Positions 41,868 through 50,930 of a stretch of 64,000 bases of DNA are shown piece after piece. Source of the DNA: Cellulomonas humilata (GTDB lineage: Bacteria > Actinomycetota > Actinomycetes > Actinomycetales > Cellulomonadaceae); contig NZ_JABMCI010000041.1 of the NCBI RefSeq assembly GCF_013359775.1, positions 1 to 64,000 of the forward strand. The letters run 5' to 3'. Within the stretch, counting starts at the first letter, position 1, and every line of letters begins with the position of its first letter. The position numbers and the translations under genes were made by a program. The notes under the pieces are model-generated. The model searched no databases. It was given only the letters and a program-made list of their open reading frames with translations, and was not told where the DNA came from.

Positions 41868-42761
41868 TCATGCCGGGAAGTCGGGGACCTCAGGGTCGGG
41901 GGCGGACAGGGGCGCGGGGCACGGACTGCCCCGGGCGGTCAGGCCGCGGAGCGCGGGCGGCTGGACGCCGGACGGCAGGTCACCGTCGATGCCCCCTCGC
42001 CCGGCGCCGGTCGGCGCGCTGCCGGACGTCGGCAGACCGGCATCCTCGTCGCCGGGCAGGTTCGGGGCTCGGTGCGGGGCACGGACCGGCGCGACGTCGG
42101 TGGCGGACGCAGCGTCCGCTCCCCGGTCGGCGACGTGCGCGGTCGGCTCGAGGACTACGGCAGCGCGCGAGGGTGTGTGCGCCGGCACCGTGCCGGGGCT
42201 TGTCGGCACGGACGGGTCGGCAGGCAGGAGCAGGGTCCGGGTCGGGTCGAGGGCGTCCGCCCCGCGGGCGAGGTCGTCGGCGGGCACCTGCGCGCCGGCC
42301 ACCGGCCGCAGCCCCCGCGTCACGGGGTCGAGGGCCGCCGTCACCGACGCGAGCGCCTTGGTCACGGGACTGACCGCGGTCGTGACCCGCCCGAGCGCTG
42401 TCGTCACCGCGGCGAGCGCCTGCTGCGCCGGCACCGGCGTGGTCACGCTCGCGACCGGCCGGGTCGCGACCTCCGACGCGGCGGCGGGGAGCACGGGGAG
42501 CACCGGGGCGGTCACGACGCTCACCGCTCCCGCGACCGGGGCGCTGACCACGGTCACGACGTCAGCAAGAGGAGCCACCGCGGGCGCCACGGCGCCGTGG
42601 GACGCGGCCGCGACCTCCGCGAGCACGGCCTCTGCGTGCGACGGGGACGTGGGTTCCGCGTGTGCGGCGGCCGCGGACAGCACGCCGACCAGCAGTGCCC
42701 CGCCGGCCGCGAAGAGCGCGCGGAGCAGCCAGGTTGCCCCCGGATCCCCCTGCACCGTCAT
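41868..42761 (-). CDS. Secreted Ala/Val/Thr-rich protein with heptad repeats
   Basis: A 297-residue hypothetical protein. Residues 10-35 form a clear signal peptide (ending SAAAAHA, before EPTSPS). Residues 119-160 are six consecutive 7-residue units, each beginning V-T or V-A (VTTALGR, VTTAVSP, VTKALAS, VTAALDP, VTRGLRP, VAGAQVP). An upstream stretch from 66 to 93 is Val-rich (VVTVVSAPVAGAVSVV). The last 130 residues are Pro/Asp-rich and look disordered. No known domain was recognised. It lies upstream of the small membrane protein and tetR genes on the same strand. The family and role are unknown. Confidence 0.72.
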   Translation of the reverse strand: MTVQGDPGATWLLRALFAAGGALLVGVLSAAAAHAEPTSPSHAEAVLAEVAAASHGAVAPAVAPLADVVTVVSAPVAGAVSVVTAPVLPVLPAAASEVATRPVASVTTPVPAQQALAAVTTALGRVTTAVSPVTKALASVTAALDPVTRGLRPVAGAQVPADDLARGADALDPTRTLLLPADPSVPTSPGTVPAHTPSRAAVVLEPTAHVADRGADAASATDVAPVRAPHRAPNLPGDEDAGLPTSGSAPTGAGRGGIDGDLPSGVQPPALRGLTARGSPCPAPLSAPDPEVPDFPA

Positions 42762-42833
42762 CGAGTGTCCCCCGTCGTCGCGGTACGTCACGACGCTATG
42801 CACTTCAGTTGTAGGGAGCAATCAGTCAGCGCA

Positions 42834-42855
42834 GGTCCACCCGTTCGGTGGTACC
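42834..42855 (-). terminator. Hairpin downstream of araA
   Basis: GGTCCACC pairs with GGTGGTACC (one bulged T) around CGTTC, directly after the araA stop. Weak terminator candidate. Confidence 0.4.
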
Positions 42856-42857
42856 CG

Positions 42858-44360
42858 TCAGAACCCCTGGGCGAGCCGGAAGTAGACCTGGTTCCACCGC
42901 ACCTGGTCGCGGAAGCCGCGGCGGGTGGTGTCCTCGTCGATGACGAGCAGCTCGGTGCGGGCGATCTCCGCGAAGTCCTCGAACGCCTCGACCCCGACGG
43001 CCGTCGTGAGCACCGTGTGGTGCGCCCCACCGGCGGTCAGCCAGGACTCCGCGGACGTGCGGAAGTCGGGGCGGGGCTCCCAGACGGCCCGCGCGACCGG
43101 CAGGTGCGGCAGGTCGGCGGTGGGCGGGACGACGTCGACCACGTTGGCGGTGAGCCGGAAGCGGTCGCGCATGTCGGCCAGCGAGACGACGACGCCCACG
43201 CCGGGGTCGGCGTTGAACACCAGGCGGACCGGGTCCTCCTTGCCGCCGATGCCGAGCGGGTGGATCTCCAGGGTGGGCTTCGACGTGGTCAGCGTCGGGC
43301 AGATCTCGAGCATGTGGGCGCCGAGGATCCGCTCCGAGCCGGGCGTCAGGTCGTAGGTGTAGTCCTCCATGAGCGACGCGCCGCCGGGCAGGCCGGCACC
43401 CATCACCTTGGCGGCGCGGACCAGGATGGCGGTCTTCCAGTCGCCCTCCGCGCCGAACCCGTAGCCGTCCGCCATGAGCCGCTGGACGGCCAGGCCGGGG
43501 AGCTGGCGCAGGTCACCGAGGTCCTCGAAGTTCGTCGTGAAGGCCTTGGCCCCCAGCGACTCGAGCAGCGTGCGCAGCGCGATCTCCTGGCGGGCGCCGT
43601 AGCGCAGGGACTCGTGCCGGTCGCCGTCCGCCCGCAGCTCGGGGACGACGTCGTAGAGCTCCTCGTACTCGGCGACGAGCGCGTCGACGTCTTCTGGAGC
43701 CACCGCGTCCACGGCCGCCACGAGGTCGTTGACACCCCACGTGTTCACCGAGACGCCGAACCGCAGCTCGGCCTCCGTCTTGTCGCCCTCGGTCACCGCG
43801 ACGTAGCGCATGTTGTCGCCGAACCGGGCGAGCTTCAGCTCGTGCGTCGCGGCCCAGCCGGCGCACGCGCGCACCCAGACGTCGATCGACGCGACGACGG
43901 CCGGGTTGGACACGTGCCCCGCGACCGTCTTGCGTGCGGCACCGAGCCGGGTCGCGATGTACCCGAACTCGCGGTCGCCGTGCGCGGCCTGGTTGAGGTT
44001 CATGAAGTCGAAGTCGATGGTGTCCCACGGCAGCTCGACGTTGGCCTGCGTGTGCAGGTGCAGCAGCGGGGTGCGCAGCGCGTCCAGGCCGGCGATCCAC
44101 ATCTTGGCCGGCGAGAACGTGTGCATCCACGCGATGACCCCGATGACGGAGTCGTCGGCGTTGGCCTCGAGCGCGGCGCGGCGGATCGCGTCGGAGTCGG
44201 TGAGCACCGGCTTCCAGACGAGCTTCGCGGGGAGCGTGTCGCCCAGGACGCGCGCGATCTCCTGCGACTGCGTGGCCACCTGGCGGAGCGTCTCCTCGCC
44301 GTACAGGCCCTGGCTCCCGGTGAGGAACCAGATCTCGCGGTCGGCGTAGGGCTTGGTCAT
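42858..44360 (-). CDS. araA: L-arabinose isomerase
   Basis: AraA converts L-arabinose to L-ribulose. The 500-residue length is standard. Conserved features: [18 protein letters not shown] at the N-terminus, [15 protein letters not shown], then [10 protein letters not shown] with the metal-binding Glu, and later MLEICPT and the catalytic histidine stretch around THS-like [16 protein letters not shown]. It is the last gene of the araB-araD-araA operon, with a 4-bp overlap to araD. Cytoplasmic, Mn2+ dependent by family. Confidence 0.97.
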   Translation of the reverse strand: MTKPYADREIWFLTGSQGLYGEETLRQVATQSQEIARVLGDTLPAKLVWKPVLTDSDAIRRAALEANADDSVIGVIAWMHTFSPAKMWIAGLDALRTPLLHLHTQANVELPWDTIDFDFMNLNQAAHGDREFGYIATRLGAARKTVAGHVSNPAVVASIDVWVRACAGWAATHELKLARFGDNMRYVAVTEGDKTEAELRFGVSVNTWGVNDLVAAVDAVAPEDVDALVAEYEELYDVVPELRADGDRHESLRYGARQEIALRTLLESLGAKAFTTNFEDLGDLRQLPGLAVQRLMADGYGFGAEGDWKTAILVRAAKVMGAGLPGGASLMEDYTYDLTPGSERILGAHMLEICPTLTTSKPTLEIHPLGIGGKEDPVRLVFNADPGVGVVVSLADMRDRFRLTANVVDVVPPTADLPHLPVARAVWEPRPDFRTSAESWLTAGGAHHTVLTTAVGVEAFEDFAEIARTELLVIDEDTTRRGFRDQVRWNQVYFRLAQGF

Positions 44361-45067
44361 GAGTCGCTCTCCGGGGTGTGGGTGGGCTGCTGTCCGTAGA
44401 CGTTCTGGTACCGGGCGTACAGGGAGTCGATGTCGGCCTGCGCGATCGGGATGGTGTCGCCCAGCTGCCGCGCGATGTGCACCGTGCGGGCGACCTCCTC
44501 GACCATGACGGCGGCCTTCACGGCGGCCTTGGCGTCGCGGCCGATGGTGAACGGCCCGTGGTTGCGCATGAGGACCGCCGGGCTGCGGGAGCCCTGGAGG
44601 GTCTCGACGATCCCGCGGCCGATCGAGTCGTCGCCGATGAGCGCGAACGGGCCGATCGGCACGTCTCCGCCGAACTCGTCGGCCATCATCGTGAGCACGC
44701 ACGGCACCGGCTCGCCGCGGGCGGCCCACGCGGTCGCGTAGGTGGAGTGCGTGTGCACGACGCCCCCGACCGACGGCATGTGCCGGTATACGTAGGCGTG
44801 CGCGGCGGTGTCGCTGGACGGTGCGCGGGTGCCGTCGACCAGGTTCCCGTCGAGGTCGCAGACGACCATCGACTCCGCGGTGAGCTCGTCGTACGTGACC
44901 CCGGAGGGCTTGATGACGAACAGGTCGGTGGGTCCGGGTGCGGAGCCGACGACCACCCGCTGCGACACGTTGCCGGCGGTCCACACCACCAGCTCCCAGC
45001 GCGGGAGCTCGGCGTGCAGGGCCGCGACGACCGCGCGGGTCTGCTGGATCTGGTCCTCGATGCTCAC
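44357..45067 (-). CDS. araD: L-ribulose-5-phosphate 4-epimerase
   Basis: AraD turns L-ribulose 5-phosphate into D-xylulose 5-phosphate. The 236-residue class II aldolase-fold protein has [29 protein letters not shown] (zinc histidines, about residues 101-104) and the later [10 protein letters not shown] zinc motif. The GTG start overlaps the araB stop (GTGA); the ATGA at its end overlaps araA. Standard length is about 231. Confidence 0.96.
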   Translation of the reverse strand: MSIEDQIQQTRAVVAALHAELPRWELVVWTAGNVSQRVVVGSAPGPTDLFVIKPSGVTYDELTAESMVVCDLDGNLVDGTRAPSSDTAAHAYVYRHMPSVGGVVHTHSTYATAWAARGEPVPCVLTMMADEFGGDVPIGPFALIGDDSIGRGIVETLQGSRSPAVLMRNHGPFTIGRDAKAAVKAAVMVEEVARTVHIARQLGDTIPIAQADIDSLYARYQNVYGQQPTHTPESDS

Positions 45068-46644
45068 AGCGCCTCCACCGCGGCCTGCTCGATCGCCAGC
45101 CCGGCGCTGTACCGCTCGAGGTAGGCGTCGAAGCCGCGGACGTCGTCCGGGTCGGGGGCGACCGTCTGGGAGACGGCGTCGCCGAACACGCGAGTGGTCA
45201 GGTACGTGCTCAGGTCCTGCTCGTCGGCCACGCCCAGGTACGCGGCGAGCACCGCGATGCCCCACGCGCCGCCCTCGCCCGCGGTGCTGCCCACGGTGAC
45301 CGGCGCGCCGACCGCCGCGGCGAGCAGCCGCTGCGCCACACCCGCGGTCCGGAACAGCCCGCCGTGCGCGAACATCGCGTCCAGCTCGACGCCCTCGCCC
45401 CGCAGCACGCGCATGCCCAGGCTGAGCGTGCCGAACGCGCTGTACACCTGGGTGCGCATGAAGTTGGCCAGGGTCAGCCGGCTGTCGGGGGTCCGCACGA
45501 AGAGCGGGCGCCCCTCGGCCAGGCCCGTGATCGGCTCGCCCGACAGGTAGTTGTAGGCCAGCAGGCCGCCGCCGTCCGCGTCGCCGGTCAGCGCCTCGCG
45601 CAGGAGCGCCCCGAACACGTCGTCCGAGCCGGTGGGCTGCCCGATCGCGGTGGCGAACTGGCCGAACAGGTCCGCCCAGGCGCCGAGCTCGCTGGCGCCG
45701 TTGTTGCAGTGCACCATCGCGACGAGGTCGCCGGACGGCGTGGTCACCAGGTCGAGCTCGTGGTGCACCTGGGCCAGCGGCTTCTCCAGCACGACCATGG
45801 CGAAGATGCTGGTGCCGACGCTGACGTTGCCGGTGCGGGGTGCCACGGAGTTCGTCGCGACCATCCCGGTGCCGGCGTCACCCTCGGGCGGGCACAGCGG
45901 GATGCCGGGCCGGAGGGTGCCCGTGGGGTCGAGGAGCGCGGCGCCCGCCTCGGTCAGCCGGCCGGCATCCTGGCCCGCGAGCAGGATCTCGGGCAGCAGC
46001 GCCGCGACGTCCGCGCCGGGATAGGCCGCGAGCATCGTCGCGTCGTAGGAGTGCGTGGCGGTGTCGATGGGGAACATGCCCGACGCGTCGCCGACGCCGA
46101 GCACCGTGCGGCCGGTCAGCTTCCAGTGCACGTAGCCGGCCAGCGTGGTGAGGAAGCGGACCTGCCCGACGTGCGGCTCGGCGTCCAGCTCGGCCTGGCG
46201 GAAGTGCGCGATGGACCAGCGCAGCGGGATGTTGTGGCCGAACAGCGCGCTGAGCTCGGCGGCCGCCGGTCCCGTGCTGGTGTTCCGCCAGGTGCGGAAC
46301 GGGACCAGGAGCTCGTCGGCCTCGTCGAACGCCAGGTAGCCGTGCATCATCGCGGAGATCCCGATGGCGCTGAGGGTGGTGGGGCGCACCCCGTACCGCT
46401 GCTCGGTCTCGGCCAGCAGTGCCGCGACCGACTCCTGGAGCCCGGACCAGACGGCGTCCAGCGAGTACGTCCACACCCGGTCGACGAACTGGTTCTCCCA
46501 GTCGTGGCTGCCGCTGGCCAGCGGGGTGTGATCCGGGCCGATGAGCACGGCCTTGATGCGGGTGGAGCCCAGCTCGATGCCCAGCGTCGTCCGGCCGGTC
46601 GTGATCGCCGCCGTGGGATCGGCACCGTGGGGATCGACCGTCAT
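45064..46644 (-). CDS. araB: FGGY-family ribulokinase
   Basis: A 526-residue sugar kinase that phosphorylates L-ribulose. FGGY features: [16 protein letters not shown] phosphate-1 motif near residue 20, [12 protein letters not shown], substrate-domain RTWRNTST, and the C-terminal adenosine motif [20 protein letters not shown]. Its place as the first gene of the ara operon supports ribulokinase over xylulokinase. The ATG with GGAG seven bases upstream is used. The perfect dyad at 46700 lies in its promoter. Confidence 0.92.
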   Translation of the reverse strand: MTVDPHGADPTAAITTGRTTLGIELGSTRIKAVLIGPDHTPLASGSHDWENQFVDRVWTYSLDAVWSGLQESVAALLAETEQRYGVRPTTLSAIGISAMMHGYLAFDEADELLVPFRTWRNTSTGPAAAELSALFGHNIPLRWSIAHFRQAELDAEPHVGQVRFLTTLAGYVHWKLTGRTVLGVGDASGMFPIDTATHSYDATMLAAYPGADVAALLPEILLAGQDAGRLTEAGAALLDPTGTLRPGIPLCPPEGDAGTGMVATNSVAPRTGNVSVGTSIFAMVVLEKPLAQVHHELDLVTTPSGDLVAMVHCNNGASELGAWADLFGQFATAIGQPTGSDDVFGALLREALTGDADGGGLLAYNYLSGEPITGLAEGRPLFVRTPDSRLTLANFMRTQVYSAFGTLSLGMRVLRGEGVELDAMFAHGGLFRTAGVAQRLLAAAVGAPVTVGSTAGEGGAWGIAVLAAYLGVADEQDLSTYLTTRVFGDAVSQTVAPDPDDVRGFDAYLERYSAGLAIEQAAVEAL

Positions 46645-46699
46645 CACGCGGCTCCGCTCTCGCATCGATGACCGCGGCGGACGCCAGCGGCCGAGACAT

Positions 46700-46715
46700 A
46701 TGTTAGCGCTAACAT
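46700..46715. promoter_or_regulatory. LacI-type operator before araB
   Basis: ATGTTAGCGCTAACAT is a perfect 16-bp palindrome 56 bp before the araB start, between the cupin gene and araBDA. A one-base variant lies before the YtfQ-like gene. The LacI protein at 47098-48105 is the nearest candidate. Confidence 0.78.
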
Positions 46716-46743
46716 CCGGCCCGCAGTCCAGCCGTGCCGGGGC

Positions 46744-47082
46744 TCAGCCGTGGGACGACCGACCGACCCCGGTGAGCGTGGTGAGCAGGAAGACGCTGTC
46801 CTCGACGGCGTGCACCGAGTGCCGCTCGTGCGTGAGCACCCACAGGTGTCCGGTGCTCGCCTCGACGTCCCCGTCGGGCGACTCGACCCGCACGCGCCCC
46901 TGCCACACCTGGAGCGTCGCGGCGTTCGGGGAGTTGTGCTCCCCGAGGCTGGATCCGGCGGTCAGGGCGATGATCGTCTGCCGCAGCTCCCCGTCGTGCG
47001 CGACGATCCCCGCCGACCTGCCGTGCTGGTCCGAGCGGGCGGCGTCCAGGTGCGTGGCGGCGAGCTCGGCGATGTCGATCAT
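46744..47082 (-). CDS. Small cupin-domain protein
   Basis: A 112-residue single-domain cupin. The barrel is visible as GSSLGEHNSPNAATLQVWQGRVRV (residues ~43-66) and TGHLWVLTHERHSVHAVED. Such proteins bind metal or small ligands; enzyme activity is not evident. It follows the LacI gene after 15 bp and precedes araB, suggesting a link to sugar metabolism, perhaps sensing or isomerisation, but this is a guess. Confidence 0.82.
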   Translation of the reverse strand: MIDIAELAATHLDAARSDQHGRSAGIVAHDGELRQTIIALTAGSSLGEHNSPNAATLQVWQGRVRVESPDGDVEASTGHLWVLTHERHSVHAVEDSVFLLTTLTGVGRSSHG

Positions 47083-47097
47083 GACCCGAGCGTAGGA

Positions 47098-48105
47098 CTA
47101 CGCCGGACGCACCGAGCTGGCCCGCACCACGAGCTCCGCGGGGATCTGCTGGCGCGCCACGTCCTCCCCGGCGAACGCGGACTGCAGCGAGCCGACCGCC
47201 AGCCGCCCGAGCGCCCCGAAGTCCTGCCGGACCGTGGTCAGCGGCGGCGTGTAGTGCGCGGCGCCGACCTCGTCGTCGAAGCCCACGACCGCGACGTCCG
47301 ACGGCACGCCGACACCCTTCTCCCAGAACGCGTGCAGCAGCCCGAGGGCCAGCTGGTCGTTGGCCGCGAAGATCGCCGACGGCAGTCCCTCGCGGACCAT
47401 CCGGAGCCCGAGCTCGTACCCGTCGGCCGCGTCCCAGCCCGCCTCGATGTGCTCCGGGGCACCCGGTCCGGACACCTCGCGCCACCCGGCGAGCCGGTCC
47501 TGGGCGTCGAACCAGTCCTGCGGGCCGGCCACGTGCACCACCTCGGTGTGGCCCTGGTCGAGCAGGTGCTGGGTGGCCAGCCGGGCGCCGTGCCGCTGGT
47601 CGACGCCGACCGCGTGCAGGTGCGCGACGGGCGGGACGTCGGACGCCGACGAGATGAGCACGACGGGAACCGGCGACGCGAGGGCGGCGATGGCCTGGGC
47701 TACCTCGGTCGTCGGGGCGATGATCGCGATGCCGTCGACGCCCTGGCCCAGGAAGTGCTCGATCGCGGTGTGCATGGAGTCGCCGTCGAACTGCCGGATG
47801 GTCGCCACGGACACGTACCAGCCGACCACCCGGGCGGCCTCCTCGAGCCCCACCAGCGTGCTGGTCGGGCCGTACAGCGCGGTGGCGGGGGTGACCACGC
47901 CGAGCGTCCCCGACCGGCGCGTGACCAGGGTGCGGGCGGCGCTGTTGCGGCGGTAGCCCAGCCGGGCGATGGCGGCGTTGACGCGTTCCCGCGTCTCGGG
48001 TCGGACGCTCGGGTGGTCGTTGAGCACCCGGGACACGGTCTGGTGCGAGACGCCCGCGAGCGCGGCGACGTCGCTCATCGCCGGCGGGCGCGCGGACGCG
48101 TTCAT
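47098..48105 (-). CDS. LacI-family regulator, probable arabinose regulator
   Basis: A 335-residue LacI/GalR protein. HTH AMSDVAALAGVSHQTVSRVLNDHPSV (about residues 8-33), hinge NSAARTLVTRRSGTLG and sensor domain. It is encoded upstream of the cupin and araBDA genes on the same strand. It is probably the repressor acting at the dyads before araB and the YtfQ-like gene; this is inference. Its ATG overlaps the proC stop by one base (TGATG), which couples it to an unrelated biosynthetic gene. Confidence 0.9.
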   Translation of the reverse strand: MNASARPPAMSDVAALAGVSHQTVSRVLNDHPSVRPETRERVNAAIARLGYRRNSAARTLVTRRSGTLGVVTPATALYGPTSTLVGLEEAARVVGWYVSVATIRQFDGDSMHTAIEHFLGQGVDGIAIIAPTTEVAQAIAALASPVPVVLISSASDVPPVAHLHAVGVDQRHGARLATQHLLDQGHTEVVHVAGPQDWFDAQDRLAGWREVSGPGAPEHIEAGWDAADGYELGLRMVREGLPSAIFAANDQLALGLLHAFWEKGVGVPSDVAVVGFDDEVGAAHYTPPLTTVRQDFGALGRLAVGSLQSAFAGEDVARQQIPAELVVRASSVRPA

Positions 48106-48935
48106 CAGTACTGCTTGCCGAGCTCACGCGAGCGGTCACGGGCCGCCTCGGCCGCGGCGACGACCCCGGCGCGGACCCCGTGGGCGTCGAGCACCTGGAC
48201 CGCGGCGACCGTGGTGCCGCCCGGGGAGGACACGCGCTCGCGCAGCACGGCCGGGTGGTCGCCCGACTGGGCCGCGAGCGCCGCGGACCCCTCGACGGTG
48301 GCCACCGCGAGCTTCGTCGCCAGGTCCCGCGTGAGGCCGAGCAGCACGCCCGCCTCCGCCATCGCGTCGATGAGGTAGAACGCGTACGCCGGCCCGGACC
48401 CGGAGATCGCGGTCACCGCGTCGAGGTCCTTCTCCTCTACCCGGACGACGAGCCCGGTGGCGGCGAGCAGCCTCTCGACGAGCGCGAGGTGCTCCTGCGT
48501 CGCGTGCGTGCCGGCCGCGATCGCGCTGGCGCCCTTGCCGACGACGGCGGGCGTGTTGGGCATGACCCGGACCACCGGCTGGCCGGCGGCGAGCCGCTTC
48601 TCGTAGCTGGCGATCGGCAGCCCGGCGGCCACGCTGACCACCAGCTCGCCCTCGCCCAGGGCGTCCTTGATCTCGTCGAGGACGGACGCCACGACGTTCG
48701 GCTTGACCGCCAGGAGCACCACGTCGGCGCGGGCCGCCGCCTCGGCGTTCGACGCTCCGGTGCGCACCCCGTACCGGCCCGCGAGCTCGTCGGCCCGCGG
48801 CGCGTACCGCTCGGTGACCTCGACCTGCTCGGCCGTCCAGCCCGCCGTCAGCAGCGCGCTGAGCAGGGTCTCCCCCATGACGCCGCCGCCCAGCACCGCG
48901 ACCCGCGGCGTGTCGGCGGTGGGCTCGTCGGCCAT
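48105..48935 (-). CDS. proC: Pyrroline-5-carboxylate reductase
   Basis: ProC makes L-proline from pyrroline-5-carboxylate with NAD(P)H. The 276-residue protein has the Rossmann start RVAVLGGGVMGETLL, VVLLAVKPNVV, MPNTPAVVGKGASAI and the C-terminal dimer motif AISGSGPAYAFYLIDAMAEAG. Typical length. In mycobacteria proC adjoins the HTH and bS22 genes; here it heads a unit with a LacI gene. Confidence 0.96.
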   Translation of the reverse strand: MADEPTADTPRVAVLGGGVMGETLLSALLTAGWTAEQVEVTERYAPRADELAGRYGVRTGASNAEAAARADVVLLAVKPNVVASVLDEIKDALGEGELVVSVAAGLPIASYEKRLAAGQPVVRVMPNTPAVVGKGASAIAAGTHATQEHLALVERLLAATGLVVRVEEKDLDAVTAISGSGPAYAFYLIDAMAEAGVLLGLTRDLATKLAVATVEGSAALAAQSGDHPAVLRERVSSPGGTTVAAVQVLDAHGVRAGVVAAAEAARDRSRELGKQY

Positions 48936-48993
48936 CGTCGTCCTCCCGTCCGTGCCGCCGAAGGGCGACGCCGAGAGCCTATCGACGCGGGGG

Positions 48994-49016
48994 CCGGGCC
49001 GGTGCCGACGGCCCGG
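48994..49016 (-). terminator. Hairpin at the end of the MacAB-like operon
   Basis: An 8-bp perfect stem CCGGGCCG / CGGCCCGG with a seven-base loop lies 9 bp after the second adaptor's stop on the minus strand. Probable terminator. Confidence 0.6.
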
Positions 49017-49025
49017 ACCCACGTC

Positions 49026-50930
49026 TCAGCCGTTGCCGGGAGGGGCGAAGCCGGCCGGGGGACCGCCCTCGCCGCCTTGCATCACGAAGCCCTCCGGCGG
49101 GCCGCCCTGCGTCGCGTCGTCGCCCAGGCCCGACAGCCCGGTCGTGGTGGAGGTGCTGGTCTCGATCGGCTCGTCGAGGTCCGCGAGGACCACCTCGTCG
49201 CCGGCGGAGAGGCCGTCGGTGATCTCGGTCCGCTCCGTGCCGACCGCGCCGCGGGTGACCGTGACCTCGGTCGGGGTGCCGCCCTGGAGCACCTGGACCG
49301 TCGCGGTCGAGCCGTCGACGTGGACCGCCGACGTCGGGACCGTGAGCACCTGGTCGGCGCCCGCCACGGTGATCCGCACCTGGGCGGAGGCTCCGTCGTA
49401 CAGCGTCTCGTCCGTCGGGTCGACGGCGAGCTCGACCGTGTAGGCCGGGTCGGCGGTGGTGGACGTGTCGAGGACGCCGATGCTGCTGACCGTGGCGGTG
49501 AGCGTCGCATCCGTGCTCGGGGTGGTCACCTGGGCGCTCTGGCCGACCGTGACGATGTCGATCTTCGTCAGCGGGACGCTGGTGGTGACCGTGTAGCCGT
49601 CCGGGCCGAGGATCGTGATCGTCGCGGTGGTCGACGAGGCCGTGACCGAGTCGCCCGGGGCGAGCGCGACCGCCGCGACCGTGCCGGCGATCGGGCTGGT
49701 CAGGGTGGCGAACGGGAGCCGGCTCTGCGCGAGCGTGACGTTGGCCTGGGCCAGGTCGATCGCTGCCTGGTCGGCGACGATCGTCGCCGCGGACGCCACG
49801 GTCGTGGCCGTGCTGGTCGACGGCGTGCTGGTGGAGGGCGTGCTGGTCGACGGGGTGGAGGTCGAGGGCGTGGTCGTCGACGGGGTCGACGTCGAGGGCG
49901 TGCTGGTTGACGGCGCGCTGGTCGAGGAGGCCGCGACGGCCTTCTGGAGCGCCTGCACCGCCTCGTCCAGCGCGGTCGCGAGCGTCATGAGCGCCTGCTG
50001 CTCCGCGTCGGTCGCGGTCTGCGCGTCCAGGGCCCCGGTCAGGGCGGCCTGGCAGTCGGCGAGCGCCTGCTCGACCGCGGAGACGTCGGGCTCGGCAGTG
50101 TCGTCGGGTTCCGCCGTGTCGTCGGGTTCGACCGTGGGGTCTGCCTCGTCGGTGGCGGGATCCGTCGACTCCGTCAGGTCGTCCGTCGGCTCCGCGTCCG
50201 CGGGCTCGACGTCGTCACCGACCACCGCGAGGAACGCCGCGCACGACGCCTGCGACGCCGTGACGCTCTCGCCGCTGGACGCCAGGGCGTCGGCGGTGAC
50301 CTGGTACTGGTCGAGCAGCGCCTGCTGGGCTCGCTGGACGTCGGCCAGCGCCTTCTCGACGGCGGGGTCCGCGGAGTCGCCGCGGGTGTCTTCGGACCCC
50401 GTGGTCGGTGCGGCGGAGGAGACCGCGGGCGATGCGGACGCCGATGCGGACGGCGTCGATGACGACGAGGCGGAGGTCGCGGAGGAGGAAGCGGTCGACG
50501 AGGTCGAGGTCGACGCCGTCTGGGAGTCCAGGTCGTCGGAGAGCTGCTGCTGGGCGTCGGCGAGGTCCGCCTGCGCCTTCTCGACCGCGTCCTGGAGCGC
50601 CTCGGTGTCGAGCGTGGCGAGCACGTCCCCGGCCGCCACGGCCTGACCGACGGACACGTTCACGGTCGCCACGGTGCCGTCCACGGAGAACGCCACGTCC
50701 CGCCGGGTGGCCGACGCGATCGTGCCGACCGCGTCGATCACCTGCTCGACGCTCGACAGATCGGCGGCGGCGGTCCGGTACCGGCCGTCGTCGGAACCCC
50801 CGACCGCCAGGGCGACACCGCCGCCCGCGGCCACGAGGGCCACGGCTCCCGCGGCGCCGAACCCGATGATCCGGCGGCGACGCGCCCGACGACGCAGCGC
50901 GACGGAGGGACGGACGTCGCGGTCAGGCAT
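49026..50930 (-). CDS. Large efflux adaptor (HlyD/MacA-like) with low-complexity inserts
   Basis: A 634-residue membrane-fusion protein. One membrane segment at residues ~20-43, then a split biotinyl-lipoyl domain (VDGTVATVNVSVGQAVAAGDVLATLD and LTSPIAGTVAAVALAPGDSV), beta-barrel and membrane-proximal domains. Where typical adaptors have a coiled coil, this one has helical parts broken by Ser/Thr/Ala-rich, Asp/Glu/Pro-rich and (PSTST)n tracts. The C-terminal tail contains GGPPEGF. It is the last gene of the operon and the second adaptor in it. The ATG eight bases inside the upstream gene end is used. Confidence 0.85.
   Translation of the reverse strand: MPDRDVRPSVALRRRARRRRIIGFGAAGAVALVAAGGGVALAVGGSDDGRYRTAAADLSSVEQVIDAVGTIASATRRDVAFSVDGTVATVNVSVGQAVAAGDVLATLDTEALQDAVEKAQADLADAQQQLSDDLDSQTASTSTSSTASSSATSASSSSTPSASASASPAVSSAAPTTGSEDTRGDSADPAVEKALADVQRAQQALLDQYQVTADALASSGESVTASQASCAAFLAVVGDDVEPADAEPTDDLTESTDPATDEADPTVEPDDTAEPDDTAEPDVSAVEQALADCQAALTGALDAQTATDAEQQALMTLATALDEAVQALQKAVAASSTSAPSTSTPSTSTPSTTTPSTSTPSTSTPSTSTPSTSTATTVASAATIVADQAAIDLAQANVTLAQSRLPFATLTSPIAGTVAAVALAPGDSVTASSTTATITILGPDGYTVTTSVPLTKIDIVTVGQSAQVTTPSTDATLTATVSSIGVLDTSTTADPAYTVELAVDPTDETLYDGASAQVRITVAGADQVLTVPTSAVHVDGSTATVQVLQGGTPTEVTVTRGAVGTERTEITDGLSAGDEVVLADLDEPIETSTSTTTGLSGLGDDATQGGPPEGFVMQGGEGGPPAGFAPPGNG
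49810..49929. repeat. 15-bp minisatellite inside the large adaptor gene
   Basis: Eight consecutive 15-bp units on the GTGCTGGTCGACGGC theme encode the (PSTST)n linker. Units differ at a few bases. The repeat keeps frame, so unit number can change without breaking the gene. Confidence 0.75.
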
